Part shown: positions 47,035-56,056 of the stretch, in pieces
Numbering within the stretch: the stretch's first letter is position 1
How the letters are laid out: each line of letters starts with the position of its first letter
DNA from: Streptosporangium carneum
Lineage (GTDB): Bacteria; Actinomycetota; Actinomycetes; Streptosporangiales; Streptosporangiaceae
Direction: 5' to 3'
DNA: 64,000 bases
Assembly: GCF_027922005.1 (NCBI RefSeq)
Contig: NZ_BSEV01000010.1
Location: 29,272-93,271 of the forward strand
Position numbers and translations under genes: made by a program
The notes under the pieces: generated by a model
Told to the model about the DNA's origin: nothing
Databases searched by the model: none
What the model saw: the letters and a program-made list of their open reading frames with translations, nothing else

Positions 47035-47499
47035 TCACGGCATGGCCGGGGAAAGGCGTCTCGCGAGCCCCTCCAGTCCCCCCTTGATCATTTTTCCGTA
47101 CGGATCGTCGCCGAGCGCGCCGACCGCCGCCAGACCGCGCTCCAGATGGTCGCGCGCGCTGTCGAGTTCGCCGAGCCTGCGATACGCCTCACCGAGGTTG
47201 AGGTGCAAAGACGGATAGAAACCGGCCACGGAGCCCGCGACGCCCGCCTGCGCCGCACGTTCGTCCGTGACCTGGTCCGCCGCCTCGAGTGCCCGCAGGT
47301 CCCACTTCAGTTCCTCCCGCACGTCGTCCTGGACGTCGGCCATCGAGTGGGCGAGCGCGCAACGGTGAAGCGCGTCGCCCGCCTCGCCGATCTCGTCCCA
47401 GAGCTCGGCGAACAGGCGGCGGGCCGCGTCGCGTTCACCCCGATGGCCGAGTTCGACGCCCTGGCCGATCCTGGTCATGACGGCGTCGGGCATGGTCAT
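47035..47499 (-). CDS. TPR-like helical repeat protein
   Basis: A roughly 154-aa protein of paired helices. LGHRGERDAARRLFAELWDE and LNLGEAYRRLGELDSARDHL have the tetratricopeptide spacing. The start ATG 47499 follows AAAAGGAG by 7 bases. It is the last gene in line after the STAS/PP2C group on the same strand, separated by about 120 bases, so it may be a scaffold in the same pathway. There is no signal peptide or catalytic motif. Confidence 0.8.
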   Translation of the reverse strand: MTMPDAVMTRIGQGVELGHRGERDAARRLFAELWDEIGEAGDALHRCALAHSMADVQDDVREELKWDLRALEAADQVTDERAAQAGVAGSVAGFYPSLHLNLGEAYRRLGELDSARDHLERGLAAVGALGDDPYGKMIKGGLEGLARRLSPAMP

Positions 47500-47622
47500 G
47501 GCGATCTCCTTTTCGAAGTCGGCGACGTCTCCGACGAATGAACGCCTCATTCCGAAGGGCGCCCTTTTCGAAGGACGGCGTTTTTCCGGGTGGGTGACGC
47601 CCTGTGGTCCCCCTGTCGCGCC

Positions 47623-48006
47623 TCAGTTCCGAAGAGAGCGCGGAGGCTGGGCGTCCAGGGCGTCCTGAACCGTGGAGAAGACCGGAATGCGCGTCACCAG
47701 TCCGGTGATCCACAGGATGCGCGTCGCGCCGCGCTCGGCCGCCACCATGGCCAGCCAGCCGTCCTCGTCGAGGGCGCGCCTCCAGCAGGTGACGATGAGG
47801 CCCATCGCCCGCGAGTCGAGCAGGTCGAGTCCCATGAGGTCCAGGACCATATACGGGCCGAACGCGGCGAAGACCTCGTCGAAGAACCTGGTGGCGGGGA
47901 CGTGCAGCGAGTGGTCGAAGATCCCGTTGATCACCACGATGCCCGCCGTCACCCCGTCTCGCGCCGACAGCTCCGCTTCGAGCGTCTTCAGGTGAAGATC
48001 CGTCAT
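47623..48006 (-). CDS. STAS-domain anti-sigma factor antagonist
   Basis: A 127-aa single STAS domain. GIVVINGIFDHSLHVPATRF is the central strand-helix, and DLLDSRAMGLIVTCWR has the Ser (in LDSRAMG) that in SpoIIAA/RsbV-type proteins is phosphorylated by the partner anti-sigma kinase and dephosphorylated by the PP2C phosphatase. Its ATG shares a base with the phosphatase stop (TGATG), so the two are co-translated. Length matches the family. Confidence 0.9.
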   Translation of the reverse strand: MTDLHLKTLEAELSARDGVTAGIVVINGIFDHSLHVPATRFFDEVFAAFGPYMVLDLMGLDLLDSRAMGLIVTCWRRALDEDGWLAMVAAERGATRILWITGLVTRIPVFSTVQDALDAQPPRSLRN

Positions 48007-49946
48007 CAGCCGTACCGCCTGACGTGCGGCGGGGGCGCGGGCGGCGACAGGGTGCCGGTGACCTGGGCGATCATGAGGCAGGTGTCGTCCGTCTCGTTGC
48101 CGGGGACGACGGCCTCCATCGCCGCCGTCAGCCGGTCGCCGGCGGCGATGGAAGGCTGTCCGAGCGCCGTGACCAGTGCCCCGCTCAGGAGGTCCAGTCC
48201 CTCGTAGAGATCACGTCCGCGCTTCTCGATGAGCCCGTCGGTGAACATCGCCAGCAGGTCGTCCGGCCTGAGCCGTACGGTGCCGCAGGTGTAGGAGGCG
48301 TCGTCGAAGACGCCGAGCAGGACCCCGGGATGGAGCAGGCGCTCCACATGAGTGCCCCTGGCCAGGAGCATCGGGGGGTGACCGGCGTGCGTCCAGCGCA
48401 GAGTGCGGTCGGCGGGGTGGTAGCGGGCCACGAGGGCGGTCGCCAGCACGTCGGGCCGCAGCTTGCACAACAGGCGGTTCAGCGTGGTCAGGATCTGCGC
48501 CGGGTCGTGGTCGGCGAAGGCCAGCCCGGTGATCGCGTGGCGCAGCTTCGCCATGGCGGAGGCGGCGGCCAGCCCGTGGCCCGCCACGTCGCCGACGGCG
48601 AGCAGCACGTCGCCGTCGGCCAGACCGATCACCTGGTACCAGTCGCCGCCCAGGTAGGCCGCCGTCTCGGCGGGCTGGTAGCGCGCGGCGACCCGCAGCC
48701 CCGGCAGGACGTGGGGCTCCTCCCGGACCGGCATGATGACGTTCTGCAGGTCGGCCGTCAGCCGGTTCTCCTCCTCCAGACGCCGGTTGGCGGCGGCGAG
48801 GTCGTCGGCCGCCCTGCGCCGGTCGGTGACGTCCTGCATGATCCCGTGGATCTCCAGCGGCCTGCCCGCCACGTCGTGGACGGCCTCCGTCGAGACGTGG
48901 ATGGTGCGGACGCCGTCTCCGATCCGGACCCGGACCTCGAACTCGTGCGGCTCGGGGCTGTTCGCCCACTCGCTCTTGGCCCGCTCGATGACCGGCAGGT
49001 CGTCGGGGTGGACGAGAGCGGAGTACTCCTCCAGCGTGAGCGGCCCCTCCGCCGGGTCACGGCCGTGGATGAGATAGAGCTGCGACGACCAGACGATCTC
49101 CCCGGTGACCAGGTTCCAGCGCCCCCAGCCGAGGTTGCCGAGACGCTCGGTGCGGGACAGGAGCGCCTCGAGCCGCAGAACGGCGTCGTCACGGGTCCAG
49201 GAGTTGAGCAGGCCTCCGGACAGGCGCGCGATCCGCAGACTGTAGAAGGAGCGGTGCGGGACGCCGTCGGTGTCCTCGACGTGCTCGTATCCGCTCAGGC
49301 ACTCGGTCTCGCCGGTCTCGAGCGCTTGCAGGAAGGCCTGCCAGAGCGGGGTGCCGACCACCGAGGGGTAGGCCTGCCGGGTGCGCACGCCCACCAGTTC
49401 GGCGCCCCGCCTGCCGTGGATGTCCTCGGCCTCCGGGGTCGCGGCGAGATGGAGGAAGTCGACGACCGTCCCCGCCTCGTCACGAAGGGGCACGGCCCAG
49501 CTCGCCGATCCCGGCATCACGTCGAGCATGACCTGGATGTCCGCCGCGGCCTGGGAGAGGCCGGGATCGACGGCGACGTGGAAGGGGTCAGCGGCGGAAT
49601 CGGGACCGGGGCCGGGATCGGCGGCGAGGACCGGATCGGGACCGACGGCAAGGGCCGGATCGGGACCGACGGCGACGACCGGATCGAGACCGGCGGCGAC
49701 GGCCGGATCGGGACCGGCGGCAAGGGCCGGGGCGGGATCGGCGGTGCCGGCCGGGGTGGGACCGCAGGCGACAGCCGGATCGGGACCGCAGGCGACGGCC
49801 AGGGCGGGATCAGCGGTGCGCGGGGCCTTCGCGAGTTGCCCGCGCGGGAGCGGCGCGGCGGGAACGCCCCTGTTCAGAACGTCGGCCCCGCCGTAGGGCA
49901 GCAGGTCGGCATCGTTTCCTGATTTCAGGATCGTGTCCTTCCGCAT
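48006..49946 (-). CDS. PAS-containing SpoIIE-type PP2C phosphatase
   Basis: A 646-aa protein from ATG 49946. A low-complexity region with octapeptide repeats of GPDPALAV type comes first. Two PAS-type sensory segments follow (about 115-230, then WSSQLYLIHGRDPAEGPLTL near 290-370), then a short coiled coil. The C-terminal SpoIIE phosphatase domain has metal ligands in LGGDWYQV, GDVAGHGLAAA and FTDGLIEK. It should dephosphorylate a STAS antagonist, probably the coupled one at 47623. An open frame extends 212 codons upstream but reads antisense to the kinase gene, so the Met at 49946 was chosen. Confidence 0.88.
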   Translation of the reverse strand: MRKDTILKSGNDADLLPYGGADVLNRGVPAAPLPRGQLAKAPRTADPALAVACGPDPAVACGPTPAGTADPAPALAAGPDPAVAAGLDPVVAVGPDPALAVGPDPVLAADPGPGPDSAADPFHVAVDPGLSQAAADIQVMLDVMPGSASWAVPLRDEAGTVVDFLHLAATPEAEDIHGRRGAELVGVRTRQAYPSVVGTPLWQAFLQALETGETECLSGYEHVEDTDGVPHRSFYSLRIARLSGGLLNSWTRDDAVLRLEALLSRTERLGNLGWGRWNLVTGEIVWSSQLYLIHGRDPAEGPLTLEEYSALVHPDDLPVIERAKSEWANSPEPHEFEVRVRIGDGVRTIHVSTEAVHDVAGRPLEIHGIMQDVTDRRRAADDLAAANRRLEEENRLTADLQNVIMPVREEPHVLPGLRVAARYQPAETAAYLGGDWYQVIGLADGDVLLAVGDVAGHGLAAASAMAKLRHAITGLAFADHDPAQILTTLNRLLCKLRPDVLATALVARYHPADRTLRWTHAGHPPMLLARGTHVERLLHPGVLLGVFDDASYTCGTVRLRPDDLLAMFTDGLIEKRGRDLYEGLDLLSGALVTALGQPSIAAGDRLTAAMEAVVPGNETDDTCLMIAQVTGTLSPPAPPPHVRRYG

Positions 49947-49993
49947 GGCCGTACGTCGGCGCGAGATCGGGCGGGAAGCCCGCAATGAGCATG

Positions 49994-50929
49994 TCAGATC
50001 GTGAAGTAGACCCGCACAGTGGTGCCGCCCTCGCCGGTGTGGACGCGGACGAGGTCGCTGAGGAGGTTGGTGACGAGCAGGCCTCTGGAGCCCCGCTGGC
50101 GGGGGTCGACGGGCCTGCGCCCCGCGAGGGGGTCGGTGATGTGGCCGGCGTCGCTGACGTCCATCACCACCTGGCCGTTCTCGGCCCAGATGCGCAGCAC
50201 CCCGTGGCCGCCGCCGTGGTCCAGGCTGTTGGCGGCCAGTTCGCTGGCGATCAACCGCAGGTCCTCGAGGCGCTCGCCGGAGAGTCCCGCGTCGGAGGCG
50301 TGCCCGGCGACGAAGTCTCGGAGGTGCATCAGGGCGCTGTCTCCGAAGGAGAGCGTGGCGGCGTCCCGCGGGTCGGGCAGCGGGCGGTTGTGGTCGTGGA
50401 TGACGCGTTCGGGGGCGTAGGCGTCGCTGAGGCGCAGGCCCGCGCTGTCTATCACGACGGGATGGGTCATCTCCGCGTCCTTGACGATCTCCGGGTCGAG
50501 CCCCTCGACGTCGTAGGGACACAGGATGGTGACGGCACGGCCGGGAAAGGCCAGGTTGATCAACGCCTCGTGCTGGACGCACGCGGGATACTCCGTCACC
50601 GAGCGTCCCGGCCAGATCGGCTCTCCGATGATCCGCACCCTGCGGTCCGCGTGGCGGTCGGCGAAGGCGCGCAGGACGCCGGGGATGATGCGCCCCGGAT
50701 TGCGGCCGGCCTTCGTCATGTCGACGAGGTGCACCTCGGAGGCCGCCTCGCCCAACTGGGTCCGCAACAGCCGGAGGTTCCGTTCGGGCACGGCCACCGC
50801 GACCGGCTCACCCGCTGTCAGCCCCCCGCGGATGAACGGCAGGGTGGCCTGGAGGTACTCGTGAGTCCCCCGGTAGAACAGCGCAGGATGGACGAACGGA
50901 TCCAGATCGGCCGTCACGGTGGCCATCAT
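49994..50929 (-). CDS. MEDS sensor plus HATPase anti-sigma-type kinase
   Basis: A roughly 311-aa protein with an N-terminal MEDS (DcmR-type) sensory domain: THEYLQATLPFIRGGLTAGE, GRIIPGVLRAFADRHADRR and EYPACVQHEALINLAF. The C-terminal HATPase_c_2 domain has the N-box ELAANSLDHGGG, the G1 box DVSDAGHITDP and SRGLLVTNLLSD. It is an RsbW/RsbT-like kinase or switch. The start overlaps the STAS gene stop (ACATGATGG); ATG 50929 or 50926 is possible. It is co-transcribed with STAS and, 48 bases later, the phosphatase. Confidence 0.88.
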   Translation of the reverse strand: MMATVTADLDPFVHPALFYRGTHEYLQATLPFIRGGLTAGEPVAVAVPERNLRLLRTQLGEAASEVHLVDMTKAGRNPGRIIPGVLRAFADRHADRRVRIIGEPIWPGRSVTEYPACVQHEALINLAFPGRAVTILCPYDVEGLDPEIVKDAEMTHPVVIDSAGLRLSDAYAPERVIHDHNRPLPDPRDAATLSFGDSALMHLRDFVAGHASDAGLSGERLEDLRLIASELAANSLDHGGGHGVLRIWAENGQVVMDVSDAGHITDPLAGRRPVDPRQRGSRGLLVTNLLSDLVRVHTGEGGTTVRVYFTI

Positions 50930-51318
50930 GTCTCCACTTCGATCGGAGAGGGGAACGACCCGATCAAGGCGAGTACGGACCTCAGACAGTAGGGCGGATG
51001 GTGCAGGACGACTTTCTTCCCCGTGGGAAGGCTGTACGCCGCCTCCGCGAGCAACCATGTTCCCCGGACGTCGATGAAGGTGAGGTCGGAGAGCTCGAGG
51101 TGCATGTCGCGGCCGACGACGACGAGTTCCTCCAGCGCCTGCTCCCAGGGTTTCCTGGTCGTTCGGTCGATCTCACCGCTCACCCGGAGACCGCCGGGCC
51201 GCTGGAGCGGGATGATCCGGAGCGCGTGGGAAAGCTGCAGGGGAACATCGGGCACTGGAGCGTCGGGCCTGGCGGCCGGAGGCGGTCTGGGCGATCTCTG
51301 CTCTGGCCGAATTGCCAT
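50926..51318 (-). CDS. STAS-domain protein, upstream partner of MEDS-HATPase
   Basis: A roughly 130-aa protein with an unstructured basic N-terminus and a C-terminal STAS domain: GGLRVSGEIDRTTRKPWEQA, then LSDLTFIDVRGTWLLAEAA. The usual phospho-acceptor Ser is replaced by Arg-Gly-Thr at that loop (DVRGT), so Thr may be modified or regulation may differ. It overlaps the kinase gene by four bases. ATG 51318 is preferred over TTG 51357. Confidence 0.82.
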   Translation of the reverse strand: MAIRPEQRSPRPPPAARPDAPVPDVPLQLSHALRIIPLQRPGGLRVSGEIDRTTRKPWEQALEELVVVGRDMHLELSDLTFIDVRGTWLLAEAAYSLPTGKKVVLHHPPYCLRSVLALIGSFPSPIEVET

Positions 51319-51606
51319 GGCGACACAGTCCTGAAGTAGAGGATGGACAGCATCCAACGTACCCCTTGCCGACTTTCGAAGCGAAGTCGATGAGCATCAT
51401 TGGCGACGAGAAAACCGCTCTACCTGCCGTTCTCTGACATTTCCCACTGACGGGGCCTCGAGAATTCCCGTTACGACGTCTCCTGAACCGTCACCTTTTC
51501 CCGTCTCGCCCTTCCCCGGGCTCTCAAGCGCCTCCTGAGGGTTTCCTCCTGGTAAGCAGGGATTGCGGCCTGCCGTACGAGCCTCGTATAGGACAAAATT
51601 ACGGCC

Positions 51607-52764
51607 ATGCGGATCCTGATCATCGGCGGAACCCGGTTCGTCGGACGACACATCACCGAGGCCGCGATCGCGGCCGGACACGAGGTCTCCCTGCTGCACC
51701 GCGGGCGGACGGGGGCGGACCTGTTCCCCGGGGCGGAGCACCTGCGGGCCGACCGCAACGCGGACCTGTCGGTCCTGAACGGCCGAAAATGGGACGCGAC
51801 GATCGACGTCAGCGCCTACCTCCCGGCGCAGGTCGACTCCCTCGCCGACGCCCTCTCCGCGGGACGTCCCGCCTCCCCTGCCGACACGCCCTCGGCGGAG
51901 CGAGCCGACGCCCCCTCCGAGGAGCGAGCCGCCTCCTCCTTCGCGGGGCGGTACGTCCTCATCTCCAGCACCTCGGTCTACACCGCCCCGTTCTCCCCCG
52001 GCTTCGGCGAGGACGCGCCGGTGGCCGAGATCGAAGGGCCGGTCCCCGGCGAGGTGACCGTCGAGACCTACGGCGCGCTGAAGGTGCTGTGCGAGCGGGC
52101 CGCCGTCGCCAGGTTCGGACCGGAGACGCTGATCGTACGGCCGACCTACGTGATCGGCCCGCACGACCACACCGGGCGTTTCACCTACTGGGTGAACCGG
52201 ATCGCCGCGGGCGGCGAGGTCCTGGCCCCCGGCGACCCCTCGGACCCGATCCAGGTGATCGACGGGCGCGACCTGGCCTCCTGGATCATCGCCGTACTGG
52301 ACGGAACGAACACGGCGGATACAGCCGAAAGCGCGGCGGGGACGGCCGAAAGCGCGGCGGGGACGGCCGAAAGCGCGGAAAGCGGGACCGGACACCGTGC
52401 CGGAACGACGACCTCGGGAACCTTTCACGCGGTCAGCCCCGCCCCGCCGTTCTCCTTCGGCGACATACTGGAGACGATCCTGGCGGAGGTCGGGCCGCCG
52501 GGAACCACCCTGACCTGGGTCGGCCAGGACTTCCTGCTCGCCGAGGGCGAGGACGGCACGTCGCTGCCGCTGTGGTCGGAGGGCGACGGCTGGATGGCCG
52601 CCAACGCCGCCAGTCCGGCCGCCGCCAACGCGGCGGGACTCAGCCCGCGCCCGCTGCGCCGGTCGATCCGCGAGATCCGCGAGTCGGAGTCGGCCTTCTC
52701 CGTCGGCGTCACGATCACCCCGGAGCGGGAGACCGAGCTCCTGGCCAGGTGGCACTCCCGCTGA
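51607..52764 (+). CDS. NAD-dependent epimerase/dehydratase with expanded repeat loop
   Basis: A 385-aa extended SDR-like protein. The N-terminal GGTRFVGRHI is the NAD-binding motif and LHRGRTG follows the second strand. SSTSVYT is near the active site, and VETYGALKVLCER holds the Tyr/Lys pair. The protein resembles the ribosome-biogenesis/mRNA-binding SDR branch common in actinobacteria; the substrate is unknown. Two insertions of low complexity are visible. One at 51850-51950 is Ala/Ser/Glu/Arg-rich; the other at 52315-52385 repeats the heptad TAESAAG three times. The start ATG 51607 lies close after a likely promoter. Confidence 0.85.
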   Translation: MRILIIGGTRFVGRHITEAAIAAGHEVSLLHRGRTGADLFPGAEHLRADRNADLSVLNGRKWDATIDVSAYLPAQVDSLADALSAGRPASPADTPSAERADAPSEERAASSFAGRYVLISSTSVYTAPFSPGFGEDAPVAEIEGPVPGEVTVETYGALKVLCERAAVARFGPETLIVRPTYVIGPHDHTGRFTYWVNRIAAGGEVLAPGDPSDPIQVIDGRDLASWIIAVLDGTNTADTAESAAGTAESAAGTAESAESGTGHRAGTTTSGTFHAVSPAPPFSFGDILETILAEVGPPGTTLTWVGQDFLLAEGEDGTSLPLWSEGDGWMAANAASPAAANAAGLSPRPLRRSIREIRESESAFSVGVTITPERETELLARWHSR

Positions 52765-52803
52765 CCTGCGGGTCAGGCGGGGGGAGCGCCCCCTCCCTCG
52801 TGG

Positions 52804-53052
52804 TCAGTCCGCCAGGTCCCTGGCGACGTTGTCGAGCCGGTCGGCCAGCATGTCCAGTTGCTGGTCCGTCGCCGTCTCCCCGCCGAGGAACTCCGTCAGC
52901 TCGTAGCGCCGCGCGATGATCAGCGGTCTGTGATGGTCGTTGATCTCCCCGTCGGGCAGGACCATGCAGTCACCCTGGACGAACACCAGGGTGGCTCCGG
53001 GGTCGGGCGCTTCCAGCAGCCGCCGGACGCATTCCCTGTCGATGAGTCCCAT
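52804..53052 (-). CDS. Small acidic protein of unknown function
   Basis: An 82-aa protein. MGLIDRECVRRLLEAPDPGA leads into a short beta stretch (LVFVQGDCMVLPDGE) and a C-terminal helix (DQQLDMLADRLDNVARDL). I do not recognise a family. Start ATG 53052 follows GAGGGG, which supports translation. The single Cys is not part of a motif. It converges on the epimerase gene. Confidence 0.6.
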   Translation of the reverse strand: MGLIDRECVRRLLEAPDPGATLVFVQGDCMVLPDGEINDHHRPLIIARRYELTEFLGGETATDQQLDMLADRLDNVARDLAD

Positions 53053-53440
53053 GTCCGCCCCTCCCGTCTTCGGAGGCTTCCACGGCGGGCCATACCCCGC
53101 CTCCCGGTGCGCTAACGACGGCGCGCCGAAACGACGCGGGTCGAACCGGCGGCGTGCTGAACGGGCTGAGCAGGATGGGCGGGCTCAGGGGGCTCAGCGG
53201 GGTCAGCGGGGTCAGCGGGCTGGGCGGAATGGGCCTGATGGACGAACCGCGTGACCCGGACCCCCTCCAGCGCCAGGCCACGCGGTTCCGTCCGCCGTCC
53301 AGCGTGGAGCGACTACGGGCGGACGACCGGAGCTCATCGCTCCGATGACAGGGATTCGTAGCCGTTCCCCTGCCGGATTGGCCCGGCGCGGACCTTTCTC
53401 CCGACCGGTCACAGCCCCCTCCCCAAAGGGGGATAAATAC
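53053..53440. other. Intergenic region with 9-bp repeats, no firm gene
   Basis: No supported gene is seen. Around 53185-53225 a GGGGTCAGC-type 9-bp unit is repeated three to four times. A frame across it would encode a Gly/Ser/Val repeat (LSGVSGVSGLGGMG), but there is no other coding evidence. The end of the region holds the tetR promoter (TAAATA at 53434-53439). Confidence 0.5.
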
Positions 53441-53461
53441 GAGTGAGTGAGCTACTCACTC
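53441..53461. promoter_or_regulatory. TetR-type operator
   Basis: GAGTGAGT (53441-53448) and its exact complement ACTCACTC (53454-53461) flank 5 bases. The site lies immediately after a TAAATA -10-like box and before the TetR gene. The TGAGTGA/TCACTCA core is typical of TetR regulators controlling linked ABC exporters. Autoregulation and control of the operon are the natural reading. Confidence 0.85.
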
Positions 53462-53477
53462 ATATAGGGTGATCAAC

Positions 53478-54329
53478 GTGATTTCGACCTCCCCCCGCGC
53501 CGCTCCCCTCCCACCGGACGAGCGACGTGCCGCACTCATCGCGTCCACCCTGGCGCTGGTGCTCGCCCAGGGTCCCGACGTCAACACCAAGCAGATCGCC
53601 CAGGCGGCCGGGGTGGCGGAAGGGACGATCTTCCGCGTCTTCGCCACCAAGGACGAGCTCGTGAACGCGGCCATCTCCAGCGCCTTCGACCCCTCCCCGC
53701 TCCTGCACGACCTGACGGCCGTGGACCGCGCGGCCTCGCTGGACGCCCGGCTCGTCGCCGCGGTCGAGATCCTGCAGCGTCACACGGCATGCGTCTTCCG
53801 GCTGGTGGACGCGCTGGTGATGAGGAGAGCGGCCGCGACCGGCCGCAAGGCCCAGACCGGCCGGGACGCCGCCGAGACCGGCGTCGAAACCGGCGTCGAC
53901 GGCGGACCCGGGCCAGGTCAGGGCGACCCCGAGGCCTGCCGCGACCACGGAGTCCTGCCGGACTCGCGCGCCGCCGAGCTCCAGCGCATCCGCGCGACCC
54001 AGCTCGACCAGCGCGTCGTCATCCGGCAGGCGCTCGTCAACCTGATCGAACCCGATCGCGACCGGCTGCGGTGCACGCCCCAGGAGACCGCGCGCCGCCT
54101 GCAGCTGCTGACCATCGCGGGCAGCCATCCCCGGATCGTCGAGGACGACCCGCTGACGCCCGAGGAGATCGTCTCCACGTTGCTGGACGGAATCCGCCTG
54201 CGCCCCGGCCACGACACGCCCGCCCCCGCTTCCCCCCGGGACGCCTCCCACCCCGAGGCCCCCGTACTCGACCTCCCAGACTCGGGCACCCCGGGCCTGG
54301 ACACCCCGAGTGGAGATCCCCCATGTTGA
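53478..54329 (+). CDS. TetR-family regulator of the ABC exporter operon
   Basis: A roughly 283-aa TetR protein. The N-terminal HTH reads NTKQIAQAAGVAEGTIFRVF, followed by the ligand-binding helices. About 35 residues near 120-155 are a Gly/Thr/Ala-rich insertion (TGRKAQTGRDAAETGVETGV) unlike ordinary TetR proteins and probably a loop expansion. The C-terminus is a long Pro-rich tail. GTG 53478 follows AGGG; GTG 53469 is the alternative. Its stop overlaps the start of the first ABC gene, so all three genes form one operon under the operator at 53441. Confidence 0.88.
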   Translation: MISTSPRAAPLPPDERRAALIASTLALVLAQGPDVNTKQIAQAAGVAEGTIFRVFATKDELVNAAISSAFDPSPLLHDLTAVDRAASLDARLVAAVEILQRHTACVFRLVDALVMRRAAATGRKAQTGRDAAETGVETGVDGGPGPGQGDPEACRDHGVLPDSRAAELQRIRATQLDQRVVIRQALVNLIEPDRDRLRCTPQETARRLQLLTIAGSHPRIVEDDPLTPEEIVSTLLDGIRLRPGHDTPAPASPRDASHPEAPVLDLPDSGTPGLDTPSGDPPC

Positions 54330-56056
54330 GTCGGCTGTTGCGCGTCCACCTGCGCCCCTACTCGTCGGCGCTGACCGCTGTGGTGGTGTTCCAGCTGGTC
54401 GGCACCATGGCCTCGCTGTACCTCCCCAGCCTGAACGCCGACATCATCGACCGGGGCGTCGCCACCGGCGACACCGGCTACATCCTGTCCAGCGGGGCCT
54501 GGATGCTGGCCGTCTCCCTCGTGCAGATCGCCTGCTCGATCGCGGCGGTCTACTACGGCGCCCGCGCGGCGATGGGATTCGGGCGGGACGTCAGGGCGGC
54601 CGTCTTCCACCGGGTCGGCGCCTTCTCCGCCAGGGAGGTCGCCCAGTTCGGAGCGCCCTCGCTGATCACCCGGAGCACCAACGACGTGCAGCAGGTCCAG
54701 ATGCTCGTGGTGATGACCTGCACGATGCTGGTGGCCGCGCCGATCATGTGCGTCGGCGGCGTCATCATGGCGTTGCGGCAGGACATCGGCCTGTCCTGGC
54801 TCATGCTGGTCTGCGTTCCCGCGCTGCTGGTGTCGATCGGCCTGATCGTCTCCCGGATGGTCCCCCAGTTCCGCGCGATGCAGACCCGGATCGACGTGGT
54901 CAACCAGGTGCTGCGTGAGCAGCTGACCGGCATCCGCGTCGTGCGCGCCTTCGTCAGGGAGCGGGAGGAGACCCGCCGCTTCGCCGAGGCGAACGACGCC
55001 CTGACCGCGACGGCGCTGCGGGTCGGGCGGCTGACCGCGCTCATCTTCCCCACCCTGATGCTGATCCTCAACGCCTCGAGCGTCGCCGTGCTCTGGTTCG
55101 GCGCGGGCCGCGTGGACAGCGGCGAGATGCAGGTCGGCGCCCTCACCGCCTTTCTCATGTACCTGGTGCAGATCCTCGGCTCGATGATGATGGCCACCTT
55201 CATCTCGATCATGATTCCCCGCGCCGCGGTCTGCGCCGAGCGCATCAACGAGGTGCTGGACACCGAGTCGTCGGTGGGACCGCCCTCGGATCCCGTACGG
55301 CAGGTGCCCGCCCGCGCCGAGCTCGAGCTGCGCGACGTCGGGTTCCGCTACCCCGGGGCCGCGGCGCCGGTGCTGTCCGGCGTCTCCTTCCGTGTCTCCG
55401 CGGGACAGACCACCGCGATCATCGGCAGCACCGGGGCGGGCAAGACGACGCTCGTCTCCCTGGTGCCCCGCCTCTTCGACGCCACCTCCGGCACGGTCCT
55501 GGTCGACGGCGTCGACGTCCGCGACCTCGACCCCCAGGTGCTCTGGGGGCGCATCGGCCTGGTGCCGCAGAAGCCGTACCTGTTCACCGGCACCGTCGCG
55601 AGCAACCTGCGTTACGGCAACCCCGACGCCACCGACGAGGAGCTGTGGGAGGCGCTGGAGGTCGCGCAGGCCCGCGACTTCGTCGAGGCGATGCCCGAGG
55701 GGCTCGACGCCCCCGTCACGCAGGGCGGCACGAACGTCTCCGGCGGCCAGCGACAGCGCCTCTCGATCGCCAGGGCGCTGGTCAGCAAGCCCGAGATCTA
55801 CCTGTTCGACGACTCGTTCTCCGCCCTCGACCTGGCCACCGACGCCCGGCTGCGCGCCGCGCTGCGCCCGCACACCGCCGAGGCCGCCGTCGTCATCGTC
55901 GGCCAGCGGGTCTCGACCATCGCCGACGCCGACCAGATCGTCGTCCTCGACGACGGCGTGGTCGTCGGCATGGGCACCCATGACGAGCTGCTGGATTCCT
56001 GCCCGACGTACATCGAGATCGTCGAGTCCCAACTGACCGCGGAGAGGGCAGCATGA
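54323..56056 (+). CDS. Heterodimeric ABC exporter subunit (degenerate catalytic site)
   Basis: A 577-aa half-transporter with six transmembrane helices and a nucleotide-binding domain. Walker A is GSTGAGKTT, the Q-loop is in VPQKPYLF, the signature is NVSGGQRQR and Walker B is [12 protein letters not shown]. Asp stands where the catalytic Glu is usual and the H-loop reads VGQRVST, with Gln instead of His. Those changes mark the non-hydrolytic site of heterodimeric exporters such as TM287/288. It is coupled to its partner by an ATGA overlap and to tetR upstream. The exported compound is unknown (drug or lipid type). Confidence 0.93.
   Translation: MLSRLLRVHLRPYSSALTAVVVFQLVGTMASLYLPSLNADIIDRGVATGDTGYILSSGAWMLAVSLVQIACSIAAVYYGARAAMGFGRDVRAAVFHRVGAFSAREVAQFGAPSLITRSTNDVQQVQMLVVMTCTMLVAAPIMCVGGVIMALRQDIGLSWLMLVCVPALLVSIGLIVSRMVPQFRAMQTRIDVVNQVLREQLTGIRVVRAFVREREETRRFAEANDALTATALRVGRLTALIFPTLMLILNASSVAVLWFGAGRVDSGEMQVGALTAFLMYLVQILGSMMMATFISIMIPRAAVCAERINEVLDTESSVGPPSDPVRQVPARAELELRDVGFRYPGAAAPVLSGVSFRVSAGQTTAIIGSTGAGKTTLVSLVPRLFDATSGTVLVDGVDVRDLDPQVLWGRIGLVPQKPYLFTGTVASNLRYGNPDATDEELWEALEVAQARDFVEAMPEGLDAPVTQGGTNVSGGQRQRLSIARALVSKPEIYLFDDSFSALDLATDARLRAALRPHTAEAAVVIVGQRVSTIADADQIVVLDDGVVVGMGTHDELLDSCPTYIEIVESQLTAERAA

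Noticed and set aside
49947..50582. N-terminal extension of the PP2C phosphatase by 212 codons
   Set aside because: The extension is wholly antisense to the MEDS-HATPase gene and is Arg/Pro/His-rich; the Met at 49946 gives a sensible start.
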